Shown piece after piece: positions 45,123 to 54,984 of a stretch of DNA of 64,000 bases (position 1 is its first letter; each line of letters opens with the position of its first letter). The position numbers and the translations under genes are program-made. Origin of the DNA: Pectobacterium zantedeschiae (GTDB lineage: Bacteria; Pseudomonadota; Gammaproteobacteria; Enterobacterales; Enterobacteriaceae); NCBI RefSeq assembly GCF_004137795.1, contig NZ_NWTM01000001.1, positions 1,663,229-1,727,228 on the forward strand, written 5' to 3'. Below the pieces are notes generated by a model that was not told the DNA's origin, did not search any database, and worked only from the letters and a program-made list of their open reading frames with translations.

Positions 45123-47429
45123 TTATAGCAGGGTGAAGCTATCGCTCTTCACACGCTGTGAATCAAGACCGATCATGACATCGAACTTACCGGGTTCTAC
45201 TACCTGCTGCATGCGGGCATTATAGAATTTGAGTGCATCTTGATCGAGCGTGAAGGTGACCGTACGTGATTCTCCCGGTTGTAGCATCACTTTCTCAAAA
45301 CCACGCAACTCTTTTAGCGGACGGCTGATGGAAGCCACCACATCATGCAGATACAGCTGTACTACCGTTTCTCCAGCACGGCTACCGGTGTTTTTCACCG
45401 TAACGCTGGCGTTGATCGTCCCGTTACGCTTCATCGTCTGACTAGACAAACGCACATCTGACACGCTGAACGTGGTATAGCTCAAACCGTAACCGAATGG
45501 ATAGAGCGGCCCGTTAGCTTCATCGTAGTAGTGGGACGTATATTTGCCTGGATTTTCCGGCGTGTAAGGACGGCCTGACGGCAGGTGATTGTAATAAATC
45601 GGAATCTGGCCGACAGAACGCGGGAAGGACATCGGCAGTTTGCCAGATGGGTTATAGTCACCAAACAGCACATCGGCAATCGCATTACCGCCTTCCGTAC
45701 CGCTGAACCAGGTTTCCAGTAACGCATCAGCCTGCTGATCTTCACGCACCAGCGCCAGAGGGCGACCATTCATCAGCACTAGCACCAACGGTTTACCTGT
45801 CGCTTTCAACGCCGCGATCAGATCGCGCTGGCCTTGCGGCAGATCGATATTCGAGCGGCTGGATGCCTCGTGCGCCATCCCGGCGGCTTCACCAACCACT
45901 GCGACTACCACATCCGCCTTCTTCGCGGCCTCTACTGCTTCATCGATCATCACCTGCGGTGGACGTTTATCCACCTGCACGGCTTCTTCATACTGGTTCA
46001 GGAAGTCGATAATGCCTTTGTGATTACTGACGTTAGCGCCTTTGGCATAGAGGATGGTGGCTTTATCGCCGACAGCATTCTTCAGCCCCTGATAAACGGT
46101 AATCGTCTGTTTCGTTACACCCGCAGCAGACCAACTGCCCATGGTATCGCGCTGGCTGTCAGCCAGTGGCCCAACGACGGCAATCGTGCCTTGCTTTTTC
46201 AGCGGTAGCGTTTGCAGGCGGTTTTTCAACAACACCAGACTCTTACGCGCCACATCGCGCGCATCCAGACGGTGTAAGCGGCTTTCCGCATTGGTATCTA
46301 CTGGATCGGAACCTACCGGCCCCAAATGACGATACGGATCTTCAAACAATCCCATATCATATTTCACGTTCAGCACCTGACGGCAAGCGTCATCGATTTC
46401 CTGCACGCTCACCGCCCCGCTTTTTACTAACTCTGGTAGATAGCGTACGAAATACTCGTCGCTCATGCTCATTCCGATACCAGATTTAATCGCCAGACGT
46501 GACGCATCACGCGGGTCGCTGGCAACGCCGTGCTTAATCAGCTCTTTAATTGCACCGTGATCGGTAATGGTAATGCCTTTGAAATTCCACTGATCGCGGA
46601 GCACATCCTTCAACAACCAGCTGTTGGAAGTCGCTGGCGTACCGTTGATTGAGTTCAGCGCCACCATTACGCCGCTGCTGCCAGCGTCAATCGCCGCTTT
46701 GTAAGGCGGCATATAGTCTTGGAACATGCGTTGGGGGCTCATGTCGACCGTGTTATAGTCGCGCCCACCTTCAACCGCGCCGTAGAGCGCGTAGTGTTTT
46801 ACGCTGGTCATCAGCGAGTGGCGTCCGGTTACGTCATCGCCCTGAAAGGATTTTACTACCACACCGGCAATTTTGCTGGTCAGCCAGGTGTCTTCACCGA
46901 AGCCTTCTGACACGCGGCCCCAGCGAGGATCGCGGGTGATATCCACCATCGGTGCCCAGGTCATGTTCAGGCCGTCTTCTGTCGCTTCATAAGCCGCCAC
47001 GCGTGTACTTTTCGCAATCGCGTCCATATCCCAACTGGAGGCCAGCCCCAGTGCAATAGGGAAAATCGTGCGTTGACCGTGCACTACATCGTAGGCGAAA
47101 AACAGGGGGATCTTCAGGCGGCTGAGCTGCATAACCTGATCCTGCATCGCACGAATGTCCGGGCGGGTCACCGTATTAAAAATCGCGCCGACCTGGCCGT
47201 TTCTAATCATTTCCCGAATGGCTTCTTTCGGGTTATCCGTCCCGACGCTGATTAATCTGAGCTGGCCGATCTTCTCTTCCAGCGTCATTTTCTTCAGCAG
47301 ATCCGTGACAAATGCATCACGCTGCTGATGTGAAGGCGATATTGATGCCGGCACAGTCGTTAATTCCTGCGCAAACGCCGGATTACAGGCAAGTCCAATT
47401 GCTATAGTCAGTGAAGTAAGCCATTTCAT
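45123..47429 (-). CDS. bglX: Periplasmic beta-glucosidase BglX
   Basis: The 768-residue precursor has a signal peptide (MKWLTSLTIAIGLACNPAFA) and the GH3 architecture: an N-terminal barrel, a second alpha/beta domain and a C-terminal fibronectin-like domain. E. coli BglX is 765 residues. The nucleophile Asp is in GITITDHGAIKELIKHGVA. Other landmarks are TWAPMVDITRDPRWGRVSEGFGEDTWL and the late YNHLPSGRPY. It hydrolyses beta-glucosides in the periplasm, which suits growth on plant tissue. Confidence 0.95.
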   Translation of the reverse strand: MKWLTSLTIAIGLACNPAFAQELTTVPASISPSHQQRDAFVTDLLKKMTLEEKIGQLRLISVGTDNPKEAIREMIRNGQVGAIFNTVTRPDIRAMQDQVMQLSRLKIPLFFAYDVVHGQRTIFPIALGLASSWDMDAIAKSTRVAAYEATEDGLNMTWAPMVDITRDPRWGRVSEGFGEDTWLTSKIAGVVVKSFQGDDVTGRHSLMTSVKHYALYGAVEGGRDYNTVDMSPQRMFQDYMPPYKAAIDAGSSGVMVALNSINGTPATSNSWLLKDVLRDQWNFKGITITDHGAIKELIKHGVASDPRDASRLAIKSGIGMSMSDEYFVRYLPELVKSGAVSVQEIDDACRQVLNVKYDMGLFEDPYRHLGPVGSDPVDTNAESRLHRLDARDVARKSLVLLKNRLQTLPLKKQGTIAVVGPLADSQRDTMGSWSAAGVTKQTITVYQGLKNAVGDKATILYAKGANVSNHKGIIDFLNQYEEAVQVDKRPPQVMIDEAVEAAKKADVVVAVVGEAAGMAHEASSRSNIDLPQGQRDLIAALKATGKPLVLVLMNGRPLALVREDQQADALLETWFSGTEGGNAIADVLFGDYNPSGKLPMSFPRSVGQIPIYYNHLPSGRPYTPENPGKYTSHYYDEANGPLYPFGYGLSYTTFSVSDVRLSSQTMKRNGTINASVTVKNTGSRAGETVVQLYLHDVVASISRPLKELRGFEKVMLQPGESRTVTFTLDQDALKFYNARMQQVVEPGKFDVMIGLDSQRVKSDSFTLL

Positions 47430-47773
47430 TCGTTATAAAGACCCAGTCAATCCAGGCGTCAGAGCAGAACGAGGCACTGAAGCACAAGACAGGTTGAAGA
47501 TTTCGACGGTCACATCCCTTCTCTGACAAGGAGAAAAACACCTTCTCCTGCCTTAAGCGAATAAGGCTTCCCGATAGTGGTTGCCGCACCGACGCACTCA
47601 AATGCACAGCGCGTAATATAGTGCATTTATTGAGATTTCATTTAATAAAAACTGCAAGAATAATGCTAGACGGTACGCAAAACTTACATTCAACCTGAGC
47701 GGTCACAGAAAAATAGACCGCGTGGAGCCACATGCGGCGGACAACTGCCGACGCATGCGTATTTGAGAGGGAA
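47430..47773. promoter_or_regulatory. bglX upstream region with inverted repeat
   Basis: About 340 bases without a gene. AAATGCAC at 47600-47607 is mirrored by GTGCATTT at 47621-47628, an 8-bp perfect inverted repeat with a 13-base spacer, 170 bases before bglX. It could be a regulator site; the half-site resembles the one upstream of the PLP enzyme gene at 49240-49277. Confidence 0.45.
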
Positions 47774-49120
47774 TTAACGCCGATGAGCCTGCGAACTTAG
47801 CGCTCGATCTAGCGCCCCGACCAACCAGTCGATGTCATGCTCCTGAAATGCCAACGGTGGGCGCAACTTCAGCACATTGCCATGCGGGCCAGCAACGGAG
47901 GTGAGGACACGTTCAGCGCGGAGTTGCTCAACCACGTCTAGCGCCAGCGCTTTATCCGGTGTTTTCGTTTCTCGATCGCTGACCAGCTCAAAACCGATAA
48001 AGAGTCCCGCGCCACGCACATCGCCGAGACACGTATGGCGGTCGGCAAGCAGCGTCAACTCCCGCTTCAGTTTTTCCCCGACGATACGGCTGTGTTCCTG
48101 CAATCCCTCCTCACGAATAACGTTGAATACCGCCTGCGCTGCCGCTATCGACACTGGATTTCCGCCAAAAGTATTAAAATAAGGAATCTCATCACTGAAG
48201 GCCGCCAGCACATCGGCTTTTGCCAATAACGCTGATACGGGAATACCGTTGCCCATCGGTTTACCCAACGTCACCACATCAGGCACAATATCATGCCGAC
48301 CAAATCCCCAAAAATGCTCGCCCGTCCGGGCAAAACCAGGCTGAACCTCATCTGCGATGAAAATCCCGCCATTAGCATGAACCACATCTATAGCCGGTTT
48401 CAGGTAGCCCGCGGGTCCCGGCAACACGCCATCCGAAGAAAAAATAGAATCCGCCAGAAAACCCGCAAATTTGATGCCGTTCGCGGCCATATCATCAATT
48501 TGCAATTGAATTTGCTGTGCGAACCAGACCCCCAGATCTGGCGCATTCACGCGATAGCGATCGGGGGCGGGCACAAGACGTGTTGTCGCAGCTAATGGCT
48601 GCCCGCTTCCAAGCGCAGGTGACGCGCCAGACGTCAACTCGCTGGTCCCATGATAGGCTTCTCGACTCACAATAATGCCGGTTCCGCCGCTATAGGCTCG
48701 GGCTACGCGGATCGCCAGGTCGTTAGCCTCCGATCCGGTACACATATACATCGCCTTATTGATGGCGGCTGGCACCGTACTGAGAATATCTGCTGAGTAA
48801 TCCAGAATACGTTCGTGCAAATAGCGGGTATGGGTATTGAGCAGACGCATTTGCTCATAAACAGCGTCGATGACCGCAGGATGGCAGTGTCCGATACTGG
48901 CAACATTGTTATAGACATCCAGATACTTATGTCCGGCAGCATCCCACAAATATTGTCCCTCACCGCGAACCAGATGCACCGGGTTACGATAGAACAAACG
49001 ATACGAGTCCCCTAACATCTGGGAACGCCTATCCGTCAGTCTCCGAGTGTCTTCATCCAGCGCATCCGCATGCTCAGTACGAAAGCTGTTGGTATCCATG
49101 ATGGTTGATCGTGTCGCCAT
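47774..49120 (-). CDS. Class III PLP-dependent aminotransferase or phospho-lyase
   Basis: With the ATG at 49120 (AGGAG 5 bases upstream) the protein has 448 residues. It is a fold-type I class III enzyme: YNNVASIGHCHPAV, TGSEANDLAIRVARAY, FIADEVQPGFARTGEHFWGF and the PLP lysine in TLGKPMGNGIPVSALLA. This subgroup includes ethanolamine-phosphate phospho-lyase and the phosphonate enzyme PbfA, besides true transaminases. It is divergent from a transporter of the 2-aminoethylphosphonate type, so an aminophosphonate or aminophosphate substrate is plausible. The reaction is not proven by sequence. Confidence 0.8.
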   Translation of the reverse strand: MATRSTIMDTNSFRTEHADALDEDTRRLTDRRSQMLGDSYRLFYRNPVHLVRGEGQYLWDAAGHKYLDVYNNVASIGHCHPAVIDAVYEQMRLLNTHTRYLHERILDYSADILSTVPAAINKAMYMCTGSEANDLAIRVARAYSGGTGIIVSREAYHGTSELTSGASPALGSGQPLAATTRLVPAPDRYRVNAPDLGVWFAQQIQLQIDDMAANGIKFAGFLADSIFSSDGVLPGPAGYLKPAIDVVHANGGIFIADEVQPGFARTGEHFWGFGRHDIVPDVVTLGKPMGNGIPVSALLAKADVLAAFSDEIPYFNTFGGNPVSIAAAQAVFNVIREEGLQEHSRIVGEKLKRELTLLADRHTCLGDVRGAGLFIGFELVSDRETKTPDKALALDVVEQLRAERVLTSVAGPHGNVLKLRPPLAFQEHDIDWLVGALDRALSSQAHRR

Positions 49121-49540
49121 AATGACTCCTGTAGCAAAGGTGGTAGCCCGACTGCGTATTACATGAGGAAACGCATCGCGCATGTTCAGATAACACTCAC
49201 CCTACATCAAAAGCAATAAAATACACAAACACAAAAAAATGCACTTTTTTGATGCAAAAAAATGCCAAAAAAGTGCAATAAAAACGTCACAAAAAGAATC
49301 CTCAGTCTCATCCATCTATCGCCCTAACCACTCCCCCTTGACCAAAAATCTTATAAGTTATTAATTAATATAAATATTTTATGTATGAAATTTCACAGAA
49401 TAAGAAAATGGCACGATTAGTGCTAAAACCTTAGACCACTCGTAATAAACACAAAAATACACATGACGGACTACGTAACGTTCAAGACGAGGGGGAGAGA
49501 TAACGATGCCAACCTTTTCCACAACCGTAGGGGAATATTT
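49121..49540. promoter_or_regulatory. Divergent control region of the phosphonate-like locus
   Basis: About 420 very AT-rich bases between the PLP enzyme and the transporter genes. TGCACTTTTTT at 49240-49250 is exactly mirrored by AAAAAAGTGCA at 49267-49277, with a 16-base spacer. It is a good candidate operator for the DeoR-family regulator at the end of the transporter operon. Confidence 0.55.
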
Positions 49541-50557
49541 ATGAACCGATCTTTATTTCGCCGCGTCAGTCTGCTCGCTGCGTTCACTTGTGCCACGCTG
49601 GTTAACACTGCACACGCGGGCACCATCACGGTCTATACCTCACTAGAAGAAGATGAGATCAAAGATTACGTCGCACAGGCCAAAAAAGATTTGCCTGACT
49701 TGACCATTAACGTGCTGCGCTTGTCTACCGGCGACCTTGGCCCACGGATCCTGGCCGAATCCAAAAATCCGCAGCATGATGTCATTTGGGGCTGGGCGGT
49801 AACCAGCGTAATGGACCCACGGCTGTCTGCATTATTGGAACCTTACGATGCCAAAGGCAGTGACAGTCTCCCTGCAACCTATCGAGCACCGGATCACAAG
49901 TGGTTTGCGGCAACAGGCTATATGGCAGCCTTCTGCGTCAACACCGAAGCGCTAAAAGCCAAGAACCTTCCCGTGCCAGCATCCTGGCAGGATCTGACTA
50001 ACCCGATCTATAAGGGCGAGATTGTGATGCCGAATCCCGTCTCATCCGGCACGGGTTACCTGCAAATTGCTGCATTGTTGCAAGCTAAAGGGGAACAAAA
50101 CGGCTGGGCATTTCTGAAGTCGTTGGATGGCAACATCGCCCAATACACCAAGTCTGGCTCACGACCTTGTAAAGCGGCACGCACAGGGGAATATGCCATT
50201 GGCGTGTCACTGGCTTTTGCCGCCATGCAGTCAATTGAAGAGGGCTACCCCGTCAAAATGGTGATCCCAAACGATGGCGCAGGCTATGAGCTGGAAGCCT
50301 CTGCTCTGATGAGTACAGCCAAGAACAAACCGGATGCCAAACGATTCCTTGACTGGACACTTTCCAGCCATGCCGCTGCGCTCTACACCAAATATAAAGA
50401 GATCGTGACAATCCCTGGCGTTGAACAGTCCAAAGCCGCGCAAATGGCGGGTCTGCCAGCCGATCTCACACATGTACTCTACCCCGTAGACTTTACCAAA
50501 AGCGCCAACGATCGTGACGCCACACTGGCAACCTGGCAAAAATCCATCGGCCGATAA
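49541..50557 (+). CDS. Periplasmic binding protein, PhnS2-like
   Basis: The 338-residue precursor has a signal peptide (ending NTAHA) and a type II binding fold. Conserved blocks are ITVYTSLEEDEIKDYV, YKGEIVMPNPVSSGTGYL and NIAQYTKSGSRPCKAA, which I associate with the putative 2-aminoethylphosphonate binding proteins PhnS2; the same superfamily includes ferric-iron binders. The ATG at 49541 follows AGGGGA. It heads an operon with ATPase, fused permease and DeoR regulator. The substrate remains inferred. Confidence 0.78.
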   Translation: MNRSLFRRVSLLAAFTCATLVNTAHAGTITVYTSLEEDEIKDYVAQAKKDLPDLTINVLRLSTGDLGPRILAESKNPQHDVIWGWAVTSVMDPRLSALLEPYDAKGSDSLPATYRAPDHKWFAATGYMAAFCVNTEALKAKNLPVPASWQDLTNPIYKGEIVMPNPVSSGTGYLQIAALLQAKGEQNGWAFLKSLDGNIAQYTKSGSRPCKAARTGEYAIGVSLAFAAMQSIEEGYPVKMVIPNDGAGYELEASALMSTAKNKPDAKRFLDWTLSSHAAALYTKYKEIVTIPGVEQSKAAQMAGLPADLTHVLYPVDFTKSANDRDATLATWQKSIGR

Positions 50558-50631
50558 CGGCCTGTCGCAGTAAAGACTGCCGCGCAGAGTATTTCCACCT
50601 TCGCGGCAGCCGTAATTAAGAGGTCCGCATC

Positions 50632-51642
50632 ATGGCGCTGGTTATTCAAAATCTTTATAAAAGCTTTGAGGGTTATGTCGCTCTCGATCGCATCAATTTG
50701 TCGATCGAAAATGCCGAGTTTGTCTGCCTGCTTGGGCCTAGCGGCTGTGGCAAAACGACATTGCTGCGCATCATTGCCGGGTTACTAAGCTGTGATGGGG
50801 GAAAGATCACGCTGGACGATCGCGATCTGGTTAACGTACCAGCAAAAGAGCGGGGTTTTGGCATTGTCTTTCAGTCTTACTCGCTTTTTCCCCATATGAC
50901 GATTGCGCAAAATATTGGCTATGGGCTCAAAATTCGCCAGACGCCTACCGAGGAAATTGACGCACGCGTCAGCGATCTGCTGGATACGGTACGCCTGAGT
51001 GGATTCGGCGATCGTTATCCTGCACAGCTTTCAGGCGGGCAGCAACAGCGTGTCGCTATCGCACGCGCGCTGGCGGTCAACCCTTCCCTACTGTTATTGG
51101 ATGAACCCCTTTCAGCACTAGATGCGCGCGTGCGCGCCGGATTGCGCCAGGAATTACGCGACGTGCAACAGCGGCTCGGCATTCCCACCCTGATGGTCAC
51201 GCACGATCAGGAAGAAGCGATGAGCATGGCGGATAAAATCATTTGCATGCACGGTGGACGCATTGTGCAGGAAGGAACACCGCACGAACTCTATACCAGC
51301 CCACGCACACGTTTCGTTGCCGAATTCATGGGGCACAGTAATCTGCTATCGCGCGATGTCGTCAACACATGGATGCCGGAACTGCTCCCCTCCGCACAGG
51401 AAGCCGCGCTACCAGAAGGTGCTGAATTGTTTATTCGCCCGGAAAGGATTGCACTGCATAAAGCTGAAGGTGCAGAAGGACGAGTCATCAACACCAGTTT
51501 CCTCGGGAGTATCCAACGCATACAGGTGATATGGAAATCGCAGCCATTATTAGTCGAAACTAGCAGCGCAGTGAGCTGGAATCCTGGCGACGCCATTCAT
51601 CTCTCGATTCGCGCAGAAGACTGCGCCTGGGTGCAATCATGA
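50632..51642 (+). CDS. ABC transporter ATPase, PhnT2-like
   Basis: A 336-residue ATPase with Walker A GPSGCGKTT, Q-loop VFQSYSLFPHM, signature [15 protein letters not shown], Walker B LLLLDEPLSALDA and switch His VTHDQEEA. The C-terminal 100 residues form a TOBE regulatory domain (ELFIRPERIALHKAEGAEGRV). It belongs with the PhnS2-like binding protein. The stop overlaps the permease start in ATGA. Confidence 0.85.
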   Translation: MALVIQNLYKSFEGYVALDRINLSIENAEFVCLLGPSGCGKTTLLRIIAGLLSCDGGKITLDDRDLVNVPAKERGFGIVFQSYSLFPHMTIAQNIGYGLKIRQTPTEEIDARVSDLLDTVRLSGFGDRYPAQLSGGQQQRVAIARALAVNPSLLLLDEPLSALDARVRAGLRQELRDVQQRLGIPTLMVTHDQEEAMSMADKIICMHGGRIVQEGTPHELYTSPRTRFVAEFMGHSNLLSRDVVNTWMPELLPSAQEAALPEGAELFIRPERIALHKAEGAEGRVINTSFLGSIQRIQVIWKSQPLLVETSSAVSWNPGDAIHLSIRAEDCAWVQS

Positions 51643-53291
51643 ATCAGACACTGCTTCCTCCGCAAACGGCCAGTGACCGCTGGCTTTCTCGCCTGTGTCT
51701 GTGGATCCCACTGCTGGCGCTGTTCATGTTCTTCGGCATACCGATGCTAAGTATCGTCTGGCACAGTCTGCTGAACGATCAAAACGGTACTGTTGGGCTA
51801 TCAAATTATTTGGCGTTGATGGATTCACCTGGCATCTGGCGAGCAACGTTCAATAGCCTGTTACTTGGCATCGTCACCACGCTGGTGACTCTCTTGCTGG
51901 GATTTATTGTCGCCTATGGGCTGGAGTGCACCGTGATGCCCGCAAAGCGTTTTATCGCATTTGCGACCTCACTCCCTATACTTGCTCCCTCGCTGGTGTT
52001 GGGATTGGGATTAATTTTTCTGCTGGGAAGAAACGGGATCATCGGCAATCTTCTTGGCGTGCGCTTGGATATTTATGGTTTCTGGGGACTATTGATCGCC
52101 AACGTGTTGTACGCACTACCGCAAGCGATCCTGATCCTTCGTGCCACGCTGCGTCACAGCGATACTCGCCAGTATGAAGCCGCTAACGTTCTGGGTGCAT
52201 CTGACTGGCGACAGTTTCTGGATATCACTCTACCCGGTCTGCGATACGGCCTACTGAGTGCGGCCTTTGTCATCTTTACCATCACGATCACAGACTTCGG
52301 CAACGCGATGGTTATCGGCGGCAACTTCTCCGTACTCGCGACCGAGATCTACAGTCAGGTCAGTGGTCAAATGAAATTCGGCATGGGGGCCGTTGTCGGG
52401 ATCCTGCTTCTCTTACCTGCTGCTGCATCGATCTGGATAGAACGCGCAACGACCAGACGGCAAAAAGCGATCGGATCACATGCGGCTATCCCACACGTTC
52501 CGCAACCGCTGCGCACGCGCGATATGTCGTTCTACGTAGCAACGATGACTATCGCATTCACGATTGTCGCCGTTATTGGCACCGTGATTATTGCCAGCAT
52601 GATACGCCTCTGGCCGTACCGACTGGATCTGACACTTAAACATTACGATATCGATCTTGCAGGGGGCTATACGCCACTGTGGACGTCAGTCTGGATCTCC
52701 GCACTGGCAGCCGTGGTCGGCACCGCGCTGTTATTCCTACTCACCTTCGGTATTCATCGGCAACCGGGCAAAGTTGCCAACGCAGCCGTGTTGCTGAGCG
52801 CATTGCCTGTTGCTGTTCCTGGCTTGGTGTTGGGGCTCTCTTACGTGTTCACATTCAATACGGCCGATCTTCCCTGGGGAATGCTGTATGGTTCAGCACT
52901 GCTGGTGGCATTATGCAATTATTACCACTATCACACACAAGGCTACACCACGATGATGATGGGAATACGCAACGTCCCTCATGCGATGGAAGACGCCACT
53001 ACCGTTTTAGGCGGCGGCGTAGTGCGTATTTTGCGTGATGTATACCTGCCAGCCATGCGCGTAACGTTGATTTCAGTCGCCATGTTTTTATTCATGCGCT
53101 CAATGGTTACACTATCAGCCGTGATTTTTTTGGTCACGCCGTCGCTGCCTTTAGGTGCCGTCACCGTTATGCGGCTGGATGAAGCAGGCTTTACGTCACA
53201 GGCCGCCGCTTTTTCGACCTGTATTATGGGCATCGTGGCGATGACCGCACTCCTTCTGCATCTTGTGACAGAAAAGCGACAATCATGGTAA
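51639..53291 (+). CDS. Fused ABC permease, PhnU2-like
   Basis: A 550-residue inner-membrane protein that carries two permease halves in one chain, each with about six helices and an EAA-type loop: YEAANVLGASDWRQFLDITLPGLRYGL and MEDATTVLGGGVVRILRDVYLPAMRV. Such fused permeases are typical of the ferric and 2-aminoethylphosphonate (PhnU2) import families. It works with the ATPase whose end it overlaps by four bases. Confidence 0.85.
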   Translation: MNQTLLPPQTASDRWLSRLCLWIPLLALFMFFGIPMLSIVWHSLLNDQNGTVGLSNYLALMDSPGIWRATFNSLLLGIVTTLVTLLLGFIVAYGLECTVMPAKRFIAFATSLPILAPSLVLGLGLIFLLGRNGIIGNLLGVRLDIYGFWGLLIANVLYALPQAILILRATLRHSDTRQYEAANVLGASDWRQFLDITLPGLRYGLLSAAFVIFTITITDFGNAMVIGGNFSVLATEIYSQVSGQMKFGMGAVVGILLLLPAAASIWIERATTRRQKAIGSHAAIPHVPQPLRTRDMSFYVATMTIAFTIVAVIGTVIIASMIRLWPYRLDLTLKHYDIDLAGGYTPLWTSVWISALAAVVGTALLFLLTFGIHRQPGKVANAAVLLSALPVAVPGLVLGLSYVFTFNTADLPWGMLYGSALLVALCNYYHYHTQGYTTMMMGIRNVPHAMEDATTVLGGGVVRILRDVYLPAMRVTLISVAMFLFMRSMVTLSAVIFLVTPSLPLGAVTVMRLDEAGFTSQAAAFSTCIMGIVAMTALLLHLVTEKRQSW

Positions 53292-53322
53292 CTGGTGTCA
53301 AAACATCAACGAATGGACAGCT

Positions 53323-54093
53323 ATGTTAGAAGAAACGCGGTTACATCGCATACAAGCTCTGCTCTCAACATTAAACCGGGTGAGCACCGAGAAAATTATT
53401 CAACATCTCGGTGTTTCACGCGAAACCGTACGACGCGATATTCTAAAGCTGGAAGCAGCGGGCGCGTTACGCCGCGTCCATGGCGGGATTGTAGCAACCA
53501 CGCAGGAACCGGAACCGCCGCTGTCCATTCGTAATACCGTGCGTGAAAAAGAAAAGCAGGCGATTGCCCGCGCAGCAGTGCAACAGCTAAAGGCCGGGCA
53601 AACGCTGTTTATCGACTCAGGCAGCACAACCTCTCTGTTAGCCGATGAACTGCTCTCCATGCCGGGGATGACGGTCATTACCAATAGTCTAACCGTCGCG
53701 CAAAAACTTACCTCCGCAGAATCGGTGGCACAGCACAGCGTGATACTACTCGGCGGATACATGGGCGCCTCGGCACAGGCAACCAGCGGCGATATCACCC
53801 TCAATGAACTGGAACGCTACCGTGCCGACGTGGCGCTTCTTTCTCCCGTAGGGATCGATGCGACCTCTGGTGCCACCAGTTTTGCTCACCACGAGGCGGC
53901 AATTGCCCGATCCATGGTGCAGCATGCCAGAACACGAATTATCCTCGCGGATCACAGCAAGGTCGGCGTCACCAGTCGGGTTGTCTATGCCACCGTGCAA
54001 GAAATCGATATGGTGGTGACGGATGCGTCTAGTGTGGATAAACCCGAGCTGTCGTTACTCCAGATGCATTGCCAGCAGGTTATCGTTGCCTGA
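53323..54093 (+). CDS. DeoR-family transcriptional regulator
   Basis: The 256-residue protein has a DeoR N-terminal helix-turn-helix (RLHRIQALLSTLNRVSTEKIIQHLGVSRETVRRDILKLEAAGALRRVHGGIV) and a C-terminal sugar-phosphate-sensor domain (TLFIDSGSTTSLLADELLS, LLSPVGIDATSG). It starts 31 bases after the permease and is probably cotranscribed. It likely controls the divergent PLP enzyme and transporter operon in response to a phosphorylated ligand. Confidence 0.88.
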   Translation: MLEETRLHRIQALLSTLNRVSTEKIIQHLGVSRETVRRDILKLEAAGALRRVHGGIVATTQEPEPPLSIRNTVREKEKQAIARAAVQQLKAGQTLFIDSGSTTSLLADELLSMPGMTVITNSLTVAQKLTSAESVAQHSVILLGGYMGASAQATSGDITLNELERYRADVALLSPVGIDATSGATSFAHHEAAIARSMVQHARTRIILADHSKVGVTSRVVYATVQEIDMVVTDASSVDKPELSLLQMHCQQVIVA

Positions 54094-54227
54094 TATACCA
54101 CTTTCCCGAGGTTTATTGCGGGCTTTATTACAGATTCTCACACAGCATACAGGCGGATAGATGCAGGATGATTTCTGCCGCCTTTCGTGCTAATGCTAAG
54201 GCTTCGTTACTATAAGGAGCCTCAGAC

Positions 54228-54914
54228 ATGTATCAGTTGTACATCGCTAATAAAAATTATTCGTCCTGGTCACTGCGTCCGTGGGTGCTGTTGAAAACAC
54301 TGTCGATTCCTTTCGAAGAGAAACTGGTTGCTTTTTCGCCGGGCATGGCACAACCAGCATTTAAGGCCTTTTCACCGACGGCAAAAGTCCCCTGCCTGAT
54401 CGATGGCGAGACCACTGTCTGGGATTCATTGGCGATTACCGAGTATCTGGCTGAACAGCATCCCGGCGTCTGGCCTGCCGATGCCAAAACCCGTGCCTGG
54501 GCACGCAGTGCCGCCGCCGAAATGCACTCTGGCTTTACCGCGCTGCGTAACACCTGCTCCATGAGCTGCGGCGTGCGTGTCAAGTTGAACGAGATCTCTC
54601 CAGCTCTCAGCAGCGACATTACCCGAATCAGTGAACTATGGCAGGAAGGATTAACACGATTTGGCGGGCCATTTCTGGCAGGAAAACAGTTTTCGGCAGT
54701 AGACGCGTTCTTTGCACCCGTTGTCTTCCGCATCAAAACCTATCAGCTTCCTGTTTCACCGGAAGCCGAAACCTATTGCGACCATCTATTAGCCCAGCCC
54801 GCGATGCAGCGCTGGCTACAGGACGCCTTAGCAGAAACCTGGCGTGAAGATGCGCATGATGAAGAAGTAAAAAAAGCGGGAGAAGTGATAGCAGATTTGC
54901 GCGCTCGCGCGTAG
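54228..54914 (+). CDS. Glutathione S-transferase family protein
   Basis: The 228-residue protein has the thioredoxin-like N-terminal domain (LYIANKNYSSWSLRPWVLLKTLSIPFEE, with a Ser likely near glutathione; then KVPCLIDGETTVWDSLAITEYLAEQHP, including the conserved cis-Pro and ES-like D-S pair) and a helical C-terminal domain (FSAVDAFFAPVVFRI). It is cytoplasmic. It is a single gene convergent with pbpG. The specific substrate is not evident. Confidence 0.85.
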   Translation: MYQLYIANKNYSSWSLRPWVLLKTLSIPFEEKLVAFSPGMAQPAFKAFSPTAKVPCLIDGETTVWDSLAITEYLAEQHPGVWPADAKTRAWARSAAAEMHSGFTALRNTCSMSCGVRVKLNEISPALSSDITRISELWQEGLTRFGGPFLAGKQFSAVDAFFAPVVFRIKTYQLPVSPEAETYCDHLLAQPAMQRWLQDALAETWREDAHDEEVKKAGEVIADLRARA

Positions 54915-54926
54915 CGCCGTAGCAAT

Positions 54927-54947
54927 CGGTGGCCGATTTGGCCACCG
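54927..54947. other. Hairpin between convergent GST and pbpG genes
   Basis: CGGTGGCC and GGCCACCG form a perfect 8-bp stem with loop GATTT, between the two stop codons. It lacks a clear T-run on either strand but could serve as a bidirectional mRNA end. Confidence 0.5.
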
Positions 54948-54984
54948 TCGCCATTTCTTCCAGAACAGCAGGAAGGAGAACCCG

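Noticed and set aside
47383-47607. 74-codon minus-strand frame overlapping the bglX start
   Set aside because: Overlaps the bglX signal peptide and promoter and has no family features.
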